Shown one piece after another: positions 24,945-64,000 of a stretch of 64,000 nucleotides of DNA (position 1 is the stretch's first letter; the number at the start of each line of letters is the position of its first letter). Under the pieces are notes generated by a model. The model did not search any database, was not told where the DNA came from, and saw only the letters and a program-made list of their open reading frames with translations. The position numbers and the translations under genes were made by a program. The stretch comes from Ridgeia piscesae (Eukaryota > Annelida > Polychaeta > Sabellida > Siboglinidae), in NCBI GenBank assembly GCA_025642075.2, contig JAODUO010000040.1, positions 732,501 through 796,500 on the forward strand, given 5' to 3'.

Positions 24945-25560
24945 GACGCAATTCTGGAATTCTGATAGTCCGCAGCGACGCCTATCGAGTCGATTGGAAC
25001 ATTCTTCTCATGAATTCCGGTTAGCTGTCAAATTTGGCGTCGTCTCTGGTTTTACACGTAATATTACTCTGATTTTACACGTAATATTTGCGTACTGACC
25101 ATACAAATGTGAACCAATATACCGATGGTAAAGTACGTTAAATTTAAGTCGATCGGTTATGTTTCTGTAATTAAAAGATGGTTATTTCTTTGAAAAATAG
25201 CCGACTATTAGAAGATAAGTCATAAGAAAGCACACTTCCAAACTTCTTGAACATATATTTCAAAATCAAAGCCGCATCACGAAACACCTTGAACAACATC
25301 ACATTCTAACTGCCCAGGTCCACTTCCGTCTTCTGACTTGTTCAACAACGTCTTTGCTTTTTCTCTCACCCAGATGCTTGTTTTTTATCCGTGTATGTGA
25401 TGCACCTTGAAAATCATCACATTCTAACTGCCCATGCCCACTTAGGTTTAACGGTATATATGGCCTATAGCAATAATCCGTAGTATATCTATTAACGCTT
25501 AAGTTGCGAAATCCAAGAGATTCCAGGCTCACCAAATGCATAGGCCATTTGGACCTCCGG
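24945..25560. repeat. Mosaic repeat, arm 1
   Basis: 24945-25255 is inverted at about 27045-27300 (shared ATTCTGATAGTCCGCAGCGA and CCGGTTAGCTGTCAAA). 25060-25160 and 25440-25560 recur directly at 27310-27430 and 27450-27580 (shared ACCAATATACCGATG, ATAGCAATAATCCGTAGTA and TTTGGACCTCC). Confidence 0.75.
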
Positions 25561-26264
25561 CTCCACCTACAACCATCGGGCAGTGGCTATAACTTCAGAC
25601 TCTCGACTTAGAGGACCTGAGTTGATTTATGTGCAATCCTGATCGAGGATTGTATACTGCGATATAGAAGAACTTACCTTTTAATAAATACTAATATAGC
25701 TAGTTAAAAACCGAGTTAGCTTCACACAATTATGCCAAGCTTATGAGCCCATGCATCTTAGTTTGTATACCATATACCATTTTAAGGATAATTGTATAAA
25801 ATGAGCAACCATGATGATAATAATGATGCTGCGTAAAGTTCATTTTAATAAATCACCAAAATAGTAAATACGGCTGTACGGTCACTTTTGATTCAACATA
25901 TATAATAATGTAGGAAATGAACCATCATGAATACTATATTATGTCTACACAATTGGGTATCACTCGTCTTCATTAGGTGGCCATGAAGGGATGTTGCAGG
26001 CGTCTCAACATCTCATCTCTTACCTATTTTCAGCCAACCGCTCATTTTTTACAACAGAAAAACATTAAAACTAACTGAACACCTGTTGCTTCTAATATAA
26101 TTTTAATGGAGGGAATTATTTCAGACAATTATTTAAGAGAAGATTATTTTAAATAAATCCAATCACTCATAAGTTAATTCAACCAGTCATTTATTTAACC
26201 CAAAACAGTATATCATTGTATTTCAGTAACAAATAATCCACATATAAGATTCAAAGAAGAATGA

Positions 26265-27060
26265 CGGCCGGCTCTCTTCCTTATTTACATTAGTGATTTA
26301 TCTAACAATATCAACTCTATAGTTTGCCTCTTTGCTGATGACTATATTTTATACAGAGAAATTAATAAACAGTCAGACCCACAAGAACTACAGGAATACC
26401 TAGATGAATTACCATGTTGAGAACAGGACTAGCAAATGCACGAATTGATTTGTGATGAGAAGTATGAAGCACGTGCGCTCGCGTCTTTGTGAATTATTTT
26501 CTCTCTGCCTCTATGTATATATAATATAAGTGTGTGCAACTTCAGCGGCTGCCGAGTGAAACGCCCACCTTTTTAACACCAGATCCGCTCCCTCGATTTA
26601 CCAACACCGAGTGTGAAGATCACAAATGCATATCCAATACAATGTCTACACACCACCAACTTTTCGAAACCGAAGGATCCACTGTTATTACCAAAAAGAA
26701 GCCTTTAGTAACGTGCTATCGGATTTATAAAACCAGGTATACGACGTTTCCGGAAGTGACCCGGCGACCCCGCGTGGGACACCTTGTTCGCCCCAAAAAA
26801 TCCACGTCGCGAGGAGACGCTGTATTGTGCGAAGCTTCGCCAGTTCCATATTAATTTTCATTGAGTGATGATGTGATGTATGATGTAGTAACCCATAAAA
26901 GTGGCTGTACTTGTAGTAATTTTGTCCCATGCGGGGTGGGCGTTTCATTCGGCAGCCGCTGAAGTTGCACACACTTATATTATATATACATAGAGGCAGA
27001 GAAAATAATTCACAAAGACGCGAGCGCACGTGGTATGAAGTATGTGTTCAATAAGAAGTT
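26265..27060 (+). pseudogene. LINE reverse-transcriptase fragment (FADD box) split by a MITE
   Basis: 26268-26469 reads LFLIYISDL, then VCLFADDYILYREI, then LQEYLDEL. These are the conserved region around the polymerase FADD catalytic motif of Jockey/CR1-type non-LTR retrotransposons. It has internal stops (TGA at about 26416). The frame resumes after the inserted element: joining at the target duplication gives ...DEKYEVCVQ, as expected for an uninterrupted LINE. Confidence 0.8.
26470..27032. mobile_element. 563-bp non-autonomous DNA transposon (MITE) with ~100-bp inverted repeats and 8-bp TSD
   Basis: Both ends start CACGTGCGCTCGCGTCTTTG. The arms (26470-26570 and 26935-27032) match except for a 2-bp CT indel and one substitution near the inner end. 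GTATGAAG flanks it directly on both sides (26462-26469 and 27033-27040). An 8-bp duplication fits hAT, P or Merlin-type transposases; I cannot choose among them. The 360-bp core holds a 106-codon frame of doubtful meaning. Confidence 0.9.
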
Positions 27061-27580
27061 TGGAAGTCTTCTAATAATCGGCCAATTTTCAAAGAAATAA
27101 CCAGCCGCTTGACTTAAATATAACGTACATTCACAATCGGTATTTTGTTTGACATTTTGATGATCAAAACGCAAATATTATGTGTGGAATCACAAACGTG
27201 AACAGAGACGACGCCAAGTTTGACAGCTAACCGGAACTCATGAGGAGAGGGTTCCAATCGACTCGTTAGACGTCGCTGCGGACTATCAGAATTCCCGAAT
27301 TTACGTTTTTGATTCCAAATATTTTACACGTAATATTTGTGTTTTGACCATCAAAATGTCAACCAATATACCGATGATCAATGTACGTTATATTTAAATA
27401 AATCGGTTATGTTTCTGAAATTAAAAGATGCATGTGGATGTCAACGATTGGGTATAACGGTATATATTGTCTATAGCAATAATCCGTAGTATTAACGTTT
27501 AACCTTCGAAATCCAAGATTCCAGGCCTATCAGATGCATAACCATATGCATACACTATTTGGACCTCCACCTACAACGCT
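27045..27580. repeat. Mosaic repeat, arms 2 and 3
   Basis: Inverted (27045-27300) and direct (27310-27580) copies of 24945-25560. Together they form a palindromic mosaic around the LINE and MITE. Confidence 0.75.
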
Positions 27581-27792
27581 CAGTATCCAACAACTATCCT
27601 TCAAATACACGTACCTGGACACCAACTGGACCCATCCTTTAATTAAGGCTTCACCAGAAACTTCCAACTGCATATAATTAATAAATACCTATATTAAAAT
27701 CACTTATCTGGTGTGCTACAGGCCAGCATACAAATAATTTCATTCTACAGAAACTGCTCTCCTTAAAATGCACAATACACTTAACGCCGATC

Positions 27793-27918
27793 AAGACAAA
27801 GTAACAACATTCACCTTGTTTGATTTGTCTGCCGCCTTTGATACTATTGGTCACAATATGTTTATGGAACGTTTATCTATATTGTATGGCATGCTGGGCA
27901 CAGGTCTGACCAAATGAA
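27793..27918 (+). pseudogene. LINE reverse-transcriptase fragment, copy A
   Basis: Encodes FTLFDLSAAFDTIGHNMF, the RT motif with the first catalytic Asp (LSAAFDT) typical of CR1/Jockey-like LINEs, ending at TGA after GTGLTK. It is followed by 75 bp of flank and a GT microsatellite. Confidence 0.82.
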
Positions 27919-27989
27919 GCGTATTGTATCAAAATACATCATAAACATAATTAAATGTGTTGCAATCAAGTGTCAATTACTGTTGATGT

Positions 27990-28136
<147 letters not shown>

Positions 28137-28282
28137 GTACTAAACGACTCCATGTTGTCTATGCTAGTTCATTACACGAGGCACTAGACAGCAGTGTAAA
28201 GTAATTTAATATATGGTTGCGGAAACGACTGCATGCAAAGAACACATCACATTCTCAATACTTGCTTACTCTTTACTAAAGC

Positions 28283-28408
28283 GTGTCAAAGTAATAACAT
28301 TCACCTTGTTTGATTTGTCTGCCGCCTTTGATACTATTGGTCACAATATGTTTATGGAACGTTTATCTATATTGTACGGCATGCTGGGCACAGGTCTGAC
28401 CAAATGAA
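28283..28408 (+). pseudogene. LINE reverse-transcriptase fragment, copy B
   Basis: Near-identical to copy A (the few differences include TATGG to TACGG) and in the same order before a GT array. The pair is a ~490-bp tandem duplication. Confidence 0.85.
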
Positions 28409-28489
28409 GCGTATTGTATCAAAATACATCATAAACATAATAAAATGTGTTGCAATAAAGTGTCAATTACTGTTGATGTGTGTGTGTGA

Positions 28490-28492
28490 GTA

Positions 28493-28566
<74 letters not shown>

Positions 28567-28570
28567 TGTG

Positions 28571-28630
<60 letters not shown>
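28490..28630. repeat. GT microsatellite
   Basis: About 140 bp of GT with a GAGTGTGTAGTG interruption at 28563. It is the counterpart of 27990-28135 in the tandem duplication. Confidence 0.96.
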
Positions 28631-28632
<2 letters not shown>

Positions 28633-28859
28633 TCAAGCACAGATAACAGACCCGAAATTCAAGTTTTGGTGACTCTGAAGGAAGTGTAGATGGAAATATT
28701 GCTATTACGATTAGCCTAATCCCTGTTAACACTGGAGTAGCCAGAGGGGAGCTTAGAGAATCTTGGCCTGCCCTCAATCATGGAAAATGTCGAATGTAGA
28801 CTGAGGACCTAAGGTTGCATGATGCATAAAGTGACAAGGTGCAGAGGTTACATGGTGCT

Positions 28860-29165
28860 TGTGTAGAATTTCCCAACCCTGTCTTTTGACACAGAAATTT
28901 GTCATCACTCAAATAGGATTAAGCTAGACAAAGTTCAGGAATCCACTGCTTCAGCCACAGGTGATAAGCATCCAGCAGGCTGCCTATTGTTGCAGTCTCT
29001 GTTCAACCAAGCAATTTATCTAGTCGATTTTCGTCTGGGTAGTGGGTTTATTATTTGTAGCTACTAGACCTAAGTAGGGGCTTATGAGGGTGAGAGGGAG
29101 ACATACTTTTTCTGGAGTGAAGAGGTGAAAGGGACATTTCCTATGCTGTCCCACACAAGCCCATG
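28860..29165 (-). mobile_element. Reverse-complement fragment of the 17.1-18.5 kb GC-rich repeat
   Basis: Matches on the - strand: GTGATGACAAATTTC, a GGATGCTTATCACC-like block and AAATTGCTTGGTTG. The GC-rich terminus is missing here. Confidence 0.6.
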
Positions 29166-30154
29166 CATGCCTTATGACAAAACATATATAGATGCTGCCA
29201 TGGGGTAACATGCACAAGAGGTACTTGTAATCTGTTAGTATAACAGATTCCACCCTAGAGGACGAAAACCCCCTTTTGATGTCCCACTAAATACTGATAT
29301 TAATAATAGTAAATAATATATAACTTCTGTTGTGCCTAAATCCTTATAAATTATGCTGAGAGGCACATCCATGCAAAACAGTTGGTCAATATCAAAATCG
29401 ATAAGATGCATTAACTTTGTCAACAGATTTATATATACGACGTCGCCAGGGAGCTATAGTGGTTATGAAGGCGTGACTTTAACTAATGATGGAATTTGGC
29501 TACAGTTTTTACTGATCTAATACAACTTTCACATGAATATCAGCATAATTACAAGGGGAGATGCTATATTTCGGTCAATAAGCCCAGACCAGGGGTATCT
29601 TTGTACAAAGGCATACCAGTTGGAATTGAACCAACAACTGAAACCGAAGCATTAGTATTTACCCTTAATTACAAAGCAAATGTATATTTTATAACAACAA
29701 TTGATTAATCCACAAGACAAGTTAATTATCTTTGTAAAACTACTTTATTTGGTGAATGTTGTCAACTTCTCTCTTGGCTCCCCAATGTCCAAGTTGGTGA
29801 AACAGTTTTGGTGGCTTACAACAGGTAGAAGATATAATGAAGAAACAAGTTAACAACTACATTACGATTATTACAATGTTTTCTTCAGGAAGTCCAACAG
29901 ACAATGAAACAACAAGTTGTTAAAATAAAAAACTTTCGCAACGTAGCATTTTCACTCCTTTATTATTAAAGCCAATAAAGCATCAACACACTCATTTTTC
30001 ACTATTTCAGAACACAATTATCAATAACAGATTTCTGTTTTTAAAAGGTGAAATATACACCCAGAACAAGATGACAAGATTAGGTAATAAGTATTTACTA
30101 ATACAGTGTCTGACTTTGTACAGCGTTGGGTGGCCAAAGTACTTGTTAGTACTA
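29166..30154. other. Spacer; 3' side of the small - strand gene
   Basis: AATAAAGG on the - strand at about 29957-29964 is a candidate polyadenylation signal for the gene ending at 30155. Nothing else is supported. Confidence 0.4.
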
Positions 30155-31187
30155 CTAATACTCGTGGTTAACCGAGAACAAACTATTGTTGTCCAGCTGC
30201 TCAAGGTCAGCCTGCCTTTGGTGCTGTCCATCCTGGTTAAGCTTTGCCTTGTCCACCCTTGCCTGGAGTAAATTTTAAATACAAGAACCCACATCGTTAA
30301 GTCTCCTAAGCCTACCAATCTGCACACGATATTACGTAAAGTCGACATCAAATAATTGGATGAAACGAAATTGTCTGTTATACTGATGCACTCATCTGGC
30401 TTTTTTATGCCGTCTACATAAACTAGGAATATTATGGATACTAATTTTAACTACAAAAACGAAATAAGACACAGTTAGCAATTATAAACATTGTAACATG
30501 TCTTATTTTAGCTATGTTGTGTTGGCACTGTATATCTAGGTCATTAACATGGCTGTGCATCTCTAGTACTACCCTATAGTGGACATCTGTTTTCTGTTAA
30601 CCCAAGTGAAACCCAGCAGGCCAGATGATCATTAATATTATTTTGTCTGGCCTCATGCCTAGGGGGCATGTTCTGTATAGTGGATACATCCGTTTCAAAC
30701 TTATCACCGTTTGTTAAGCCTAAGTTAACAACTTATATAACAATCATGGGATTTCAGATTGAGCACACTGATATACTGTGAAAGGTTGTTCTGTTTTTTT
30801 GTAGTAGCAATAGAGTAGTTTAGCCTAGGTAGAGCGAATATTAGTCTTACCAGTATGCGCTGAGCATCTGTGTGTGTAGCCTCTGCCCTTCGGGAAGTGT
30901 CATTGTATGTAATTTTAAATTCCAAGTCCAATTAAATTTAATGGGACAACATAAAAAATAAGTTTAGTTGTACTCGATCATCAACGGAATTACTACTTAG
31001 GCTATATGCTGGCAAAATTAGGCTAATGACTGAAACATGTATTTTACTTACCGTCTACCTCATAATTGTGATCTCTCGTCGCCTTGCCGAATGCGTCTCT
31101 CAGTCGTCTGCTAATACCACGGCGATACGATCCGTGAATTAAATACTGCTTCACGCATGACATGTACTTCGTATATTGGTCCTCCAT
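30155..31187 (-). CDS. Small three-exon gene, 91-aa model, possibly LYR-motif-like
   Basis: Exons on the - strand: 31187-31052, 30882-30851 (32 nt) and 30262-30155. GTAAGT and GTAAGA donors follow exons 1 and 2; acceptors are AAGGGCAG and TTTACTCCAG. Phases 1 and 0 join to 276 nt with a TAG stop. The ATG at 31187 has a good context (GGTGGGATGG). The protein is small, basic at first and then Gln/Asp-rich helical (RRLRDAF ... ARVDKAKLNQ ... QADLEQLDNN). RRLRDAF and the following acidic-helical part loosely recall LYR-motif mitochondrial proteins such as LYRM4, but no clear LYR is seen, so this is a guess. The frame stays open upstream (…AIAAFVELIRRG...), so a longer N-terminus is possible. Confidence 0.55.
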
Positions 31188-31304
31188 CCCACCAAAATGA
31201 CACGCTTCTCGTTGAACTCCTCGTCGAATGAGCTCTACAAACGCAGCGATTGCTGGCTCGGCTGTCACAAAACACAAGCTTGGATCATAACGGGCGCTGT
31301 CGCC

Positions 31305-31445
31305 GCGCTGACGTTTACACGCGCATGCGCAACATGTGTTTAGCCGAATCTCAACCCGGGCGTGACGTATGCTGTTGACACTCTGTCAAAGCGCGTCAGA
31401 GCAGATAAAAGCGATCACTCCGCATGCGCATGCATGCGCGATATG
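31305..31445 (-). promoter_or_regulatory. CpG-rich putative promoter with NRF-1-like palindromes
   Basis: GCGCATGCGC at 31321-31330 is a perfect match to the known NRF-1/alpha-Pal consensus. 31421-31441 has two overlapping variants (CGCATGCGCATGCATGCGCG). The site sits 130-250 bp upstream of the - strand ATG in an otherwise AT-rich area. The two blocks share flanking sequence (GTTTAGCCGAATCT / GTTTAGACGAATCT), so they look like a ~110-bp duplication. Confidence 0.5.
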
Positions 31446-32132
31446 CGTTTAGACGAATCTTGGACTGTTCGAATCTGGGATCATATAACAATTAAATCGG
31501 CCACATTCAAAATACATACCAATGACACATCCAGAAAATCTCAAATCGGACTATAGCACTTAATGAGTTCACAAATATATTCTAATCAAAATTTATTTTA
31601 TACCGGACGGAGTAGTCCAAAATGTGCAAAGCATGTCCCTTCTTGGTATACGATCACGTTTACCAGTTTATCAGTTATGCTTTTCTGCTCGTCACCTTTC
31701 CCAAACATAGAGTTACTGTTATTAAAACGGAATGGATCTGAAATGCTTTGCGGCAAATTAATTCAGAGAATTCAAGCAAAACAACTGTTGGTGAGCTTGA
31801 TTCGATAGATGGCAGCACGCTCGGTAGGTGGCGGTAACCGGGAGACTGAACGCTGCATAGCGTTGAACGAGCTTGAAAAGTCCAAGAACAGAATACGGGC
31901 TGAGGTTTTCTATCCAGGTGTTTCTGAGCATGGTGATCAAGTGTGAGAATGGCATCTTTGATACTCCTGTTTCGCCTGAAAGCAAACTGATAAGGATCTA
32001 GACACTATCACGTTTCAGTGGAGATGCGACGGAGCAGAAGACGTTCCAGGCATTTCATCACTGGGGAGGACTGGTGAGGGTCACGGGTCGATAGTCATGG
32101 TTCTGGAAAAATACAGGACGATTTCCACGGCA

Positions 32133-32454
<322 letters not shown>

Positions 32455-32537
32455 GTGTATGGATGTGGTCTGTGTGCGTGCCTCTGTGCGTGCGTACGTG
32501 CGTGTGTGTGTGTGAGCACGTGTGCATGCCTGCGCGT

Positions 32538-33040
32538 GTCAATCAATCAATCAATCTTTATTTGGAATTGTATAATTACATACAACATAAACAATCTTAG
32601 GAATCAACAAAATAAAATAAAATTCCAGGGTGACAGCGGAGCCAATTAAGGCTGTAACCAATTTGTTTAAGTTTTCAATTTAAGTACTAATAATTAAAAC
32701 AACTAAACTGGTCGCCGTCATCCTCAAAAACATATTACTAACAATAAAATTACATTGTAAACAATGACTTTGTGTGTTGGTTCAATGTATAGAAATTAAC
32801 AAAACTTGTATAGCTACATAATATCGGTAATAATTCACAACAAATCTCCACATTACTATTCTTGCAAACAAACTGTTGTGTCACATTACTCACAAAAACG
32901 TATCTATAACAACATTATTTGCAGACATTTCGATGTTGGATGGACTTAAATTACAGTACCATACCCCTTTACCCCATTTGCTTTCAACGATAATGTAAAC
33001 CTATTAAAATTCGGTGCATTTTAATAGAAGTTGGAATTAC
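32538..33040 (-). mobile_element. LINE 3' end (reverse orientation), probable
   Basis: TCAATCAATCAATCTTTATTT is the reverse complement of a LINE-type tail (AAATAAAGATTGATTGATTGA). The AT-rich sequence to about 33.0 kb would be its 3'UTR. No coding part recognised. Confidence 0.45.
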
Positions 33041-33107
33041 ATTCCAGATGACCGGATCTTTACAGAATAAACTGTTTTATGAAGTTCTTTTAGTAAGGCT
33101 AACAATA

Positions 33108-33273
33108 GAGTGTGTATGTGTGTATGTGTGTTTGTGTGTTTGTGTGTTTGTGTGTTTGCGTGTTTGCGTGTCTGCGTGTCTGCGTGTCTGCGTGTCTGCG
33201 TGTCTGCGTGTTTTGTGTGCGCGTGTGCGCGTGTGCGCGTGTGCGCGTGTGCGTGTGTGCGTGCTTGCGTGTG

Positions 33274-33304
<31 letters not shown>

Positions 33305-33470
33305 ATGTGTGTTTGTATTTGTATGGGTGGGTGGGTGGGTAGGAGGGAGGCGATGTATGTAAGTGTGTTTGTGTACGTCTGTGTTTGTGTATATGTGCGT
33401 TTGTGTTTGTGTATATGTATGTGGATGTGTGGCGTGTGTGTGTTTGGGTGGATTGGTGGTGGCGTGTGTG
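33108..33470. repeat. GT-rich degenerate repeat
   Basis: TGTGTTTG, GCGTGTCT (seven 8-bp units at about 33160-33210), GTGCGC and a TA run at 33272-33292 follow one another. Confidence 0.9.
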
Positions 33471-33479
33471 TATTTTAGT

Positions 33480-36170
33480 CGATGATGTCGTGGTCGATGA
33501 TGTTGTGGTCGATGTAGTCGTAGATGTCGTATGTTACGTTCCCGAAGTCACCACTGATGCACATCCTTTCCCGAAACAGACTCTTTGTCACTGTAACAAA
33601 TACTTATTTGATAGAGCAAACATTAAAAAAGACTTTATTTATACCAGCTACAGTAATAGGTTTCACTGCGAAGCGGCTGAGCGTTTGTTGCATATACACC
33701 TGGATGGGTTGGAACGAACTGCAGTAAGCATAACCACGTAATTTCCTCACTGTGCAACGTATTTTCTTGAAATACGAATGAAGGGTATTTGAATTTTGCA
33801 TTGGCGCTCAAATTAATGTCCGGCCAATCGCTGACGTCCGCCTTCACGTATCGATCTGTAGACGAGCGCGTGTAGGGACGGCTCAAGATCAATATTTGTT
33901 CGGTTCGTCGTCAACGTTTGATGCGTATCGAAAACACGGCACTGTCAGTCTCGGGGAAATATCGATAGAACGCATTATGACACAACCTTTCCGACATATC
34001 GGGCTAAGTGAAGCGTGTAATACATGTGGTCGAATCAAAACCACGATGTGGGTTGTTTTTAGACAGCATTGGTTTGCTTGTTGGTAGAGTGAATGATTAG
34101 CTGTGTTCATACTAAGAAACAAGGGTTGTTTCAGAGCAGACAGTGGGTTTTATTGTATGAAATAATTGATTGTTTTGACGTACAGTATATAGTAATCAGT
34201 ATATAGTAATACACACAGTTTGTCCTGTGCTATTCTCATCCGCCTAAGCCTATCCGGCCGTTGGCCCTTCTCTGAATCCCCGGGTCTGTTCCATGAAAGG
34301 AGTTTCGAATGCTGCCCTCTGTTCGCGACAGGACATGTAAATATGCACCTGTTGAACATGTTTGTATTATAATATTTCCTACTTAGAAATTTTCATAACT
34401 ATAATCGCTACACCTTCACAAATAGTTTATATTTATTTAATGACGTGTAATATTATACGCATTCGTCACATTTAACGTTCAGATTTTTTTTTAACTCAAT
34501 ATAAGGTGAGAATGGTAATATAAGTATGTCATGGAATATTTCAAAAAGAGACATAGATTAGCCACATCGTCGGAACGATTGGTGCCCGAGGTCGAAGACG
34601 TGTACAGGGCACAGAGTTAGGTACAGGGAGACTTTACATACGCAGACGAGGTCACCTCCTCCTGAGTACCATCAGCCGCTTGGTCCCATCAGTTGATCTG
34701 TGTTCGTTTGTTTCTCGCCTCCAGCATCATTGTTAGTGCCGCGGGCCGAGATGGATCTTTGACAAATCCTAACATCGTCTAACAACTCTGTTGCATTCAT
34801 TTTATCTTCCACCGAAAGGATACGTTTAGTGTGTTGCGGGTCAATCAGCGTATGCCTCAGAGACTTGTGACGTAATTCACATTCTACAACTCAAGGGTTT
34901 ATTTCCAAGAAGGCGGTTTAGTGCAAGGGCAAGCGGTCATTCGTTTGTTTGAAATGACCGTAAGTCTGATTGGTAATTTCTGAAACGACCCAGGCCTACG
35001 TGACTTGCCAAAGACTAAGCTATTTTAAGTGCTACATAATTAGCTCACATCAACTTCTTTGCAGTGAACCTTGCGTCAGAAGATATTATCATTATCTTCT
35101 GCAGCGGTGTGAAGAGTTTGCTGAACACGTGGAACATTGCGCAAAGTTTGGAGCACCCCGAGTTGTACAGACGCACTCTTGTAAGGAAATCATGACGTCA
35201 CATTTTTGACTTGTATCGTTTCTCATAAGCTAATGTATAGGCATACTTTATTCAATCATCTTACTTAGTTACTTTAAGCACTTGAACGCCTCTTCACGTT
35301 TTGCTGTTCACCTACCATTGGGAAAACGGTTGACAAACATGCAGCCTCGAGGCGGTTATGAATCGCAGCTGTCACACATCTAGGCCACGAACAAGGCAGA
35401 TAATCAGACGCTCAAACAGAGCCACCATAATCCTGTCTCCCAAACATGAAAGTTCATCCAATGAGGAATGAAGTGGCGCAAAGAAGATGGGTTGCCTAAA
35501 AACGGCCGTTTTCTGATATTTAGACTCTATGCGTAAACTGTTATTTTGTCCATCATAATTAATCAGTTAAACAACTCGACATACTTTTGCGTACTGATGT
35601 TCAGTCATCGATGCATGCTCATCGACGGATCAGGTTGCCGTAGTGGTATCGAACGAACACAATTAACCTAGATATTTCAACCATGCCGGAAAACTGAAGG
35701 AAGGAAATTACAAATTATGTTAGGAAATAAAGAGATATCTCGTCATTGTACAGAATCTTATTTATTTGACCGTTGTTATTGTTATAACGTCGTCTGATTG
35801 CATTGTTTTATTGCGAGGTTTCTGTTTTGTGTTTACTTCTTGCATCTTGACACGCCGCGATCAGTTCTTAATTGTGTAACTCCGTTACTCACGTAAAGCA
35901 AACTGTAGTGCTTCGAAGACACACGGTCATTTCTCTCTGCAACATGACTAAAGGAAATCAGAATGATTCAACACTTTCACACCGTGAAGCACATGCTTAT
36001 GACATGTGGCATTTCTCTCATATACGCAAGAAATCCTCTCTTGCAAAAGACCGTCAAATCGTTCACGATTGGCTCCCGGCGTATGCAAATGACAGACGTC
36101 CGTTATATCAATGACCATCCAGACACAGTGGTGTTGTCATTAGCGTCTGCGAGTCACCAGCGGGCAGTCA
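33480..36170. other. Spacer upstream of the modular secreted-protein gene
   Basis: No supported gene on either strand. Short frames at 34150-34359 (-) and 34970-35209 (+) lack splice partners or recognisable domains. The promoter of the gene starting at 36222 should lie in the right part, but I cannot point to a core element. Confidence 0.45.
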
Positions 36171-36221
36171 GTGTCCGCGATCTCCGGCCACTGTAGATGG
36201 ACAGTGGCGGTCAAGTTCGAG

Positions 36222-63981
<27,760 letters not shown>

Positions 63982-64000
63982 GTGAGACACACATTAGGAC

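Noticed and set aside
29496..29708. 70-codon + strand frame
   Set aside because: Coding-like in short stretches but with no splice sites or recognisable family.
34150..34359. 69-codon - strand frame near 34.2 kb
   Set aside because: No splice partners. The sequence may be a SINE-like repeat, but I could not identify ends or a pol III promoter.

Overview
The window is nuclear DNA from an animal. Evidence: spliced genes with GT-AG introns, AT-rich introns around GC-richer exons, extracellular domains (somatomedin B, C-type lectin, EGF, CUB), non-LTR retrotransposon debris and a very heavy microsatellite load. The repeats and decayed coding repeats resemble those of lophotrochozoans such as molluscs; that assignment is inference, not shown by the sequence.

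Region 1 (0.3-10.1 kb, + strand): one 12-coding-exon gene for an RBR-type (RING1-IBR-RING2) E3 ubiquitin ligase. All splice phases join in frame to give 999 aa, with the catalytic RING2 cysteine present. One intron uses a GC donor.

Region 2 (10-30 kb): repeat-dominated. It holds a decayed multi-kb coding repeat on the - strand (16.0-19.95 kb) with a partial inverted copy at 11.7-12.35 kb, a GC-rich inverted-end insertion with ~500-bp tandem units (17.1-18.5 kb), an hAT-like end at 13.6 kb, a ~0.7-kb direct duplication (20.1/22.4 kb), long GGTC, GTAT, GGAT and GT microsatellites, LINE reverse-transcriptase fragments, and a clean 563-bp inverted-repeat element with an 8-bp target duplication inside a LINE.

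Region 3 (30.1-31.5 kb, - strand): a small three-exon gene (91-aa model) whose presumed promoter carries NRF-1-like GCGCATGCGC palindromes.

Region 4 (31.5-36.2 kb): intergenic repeats with no supported gene.

Region 5 (36.2 kb to the end, + strand): a large secreted modular protein gene, incomplete at the right edge. Order: signal peptide, somatomedin B, C-type lectin, EGF, then about five CUB or CUB-like modules. Nearly all introns are phase 1, and most hold a long pure microsatellite or minisatellite. Two arrays stand out: a 39-bp array open in all frames (48.6-49.9 kb), and a 35-bp array (56.0-58.3 kb) that amplifies the 5' splice site of the exon it touches into about 64 near-consensus donors.

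The two large genes show no functional link. One acts in intracellular ubiquitin transfer; the other is extracellular recognition or adhesion.
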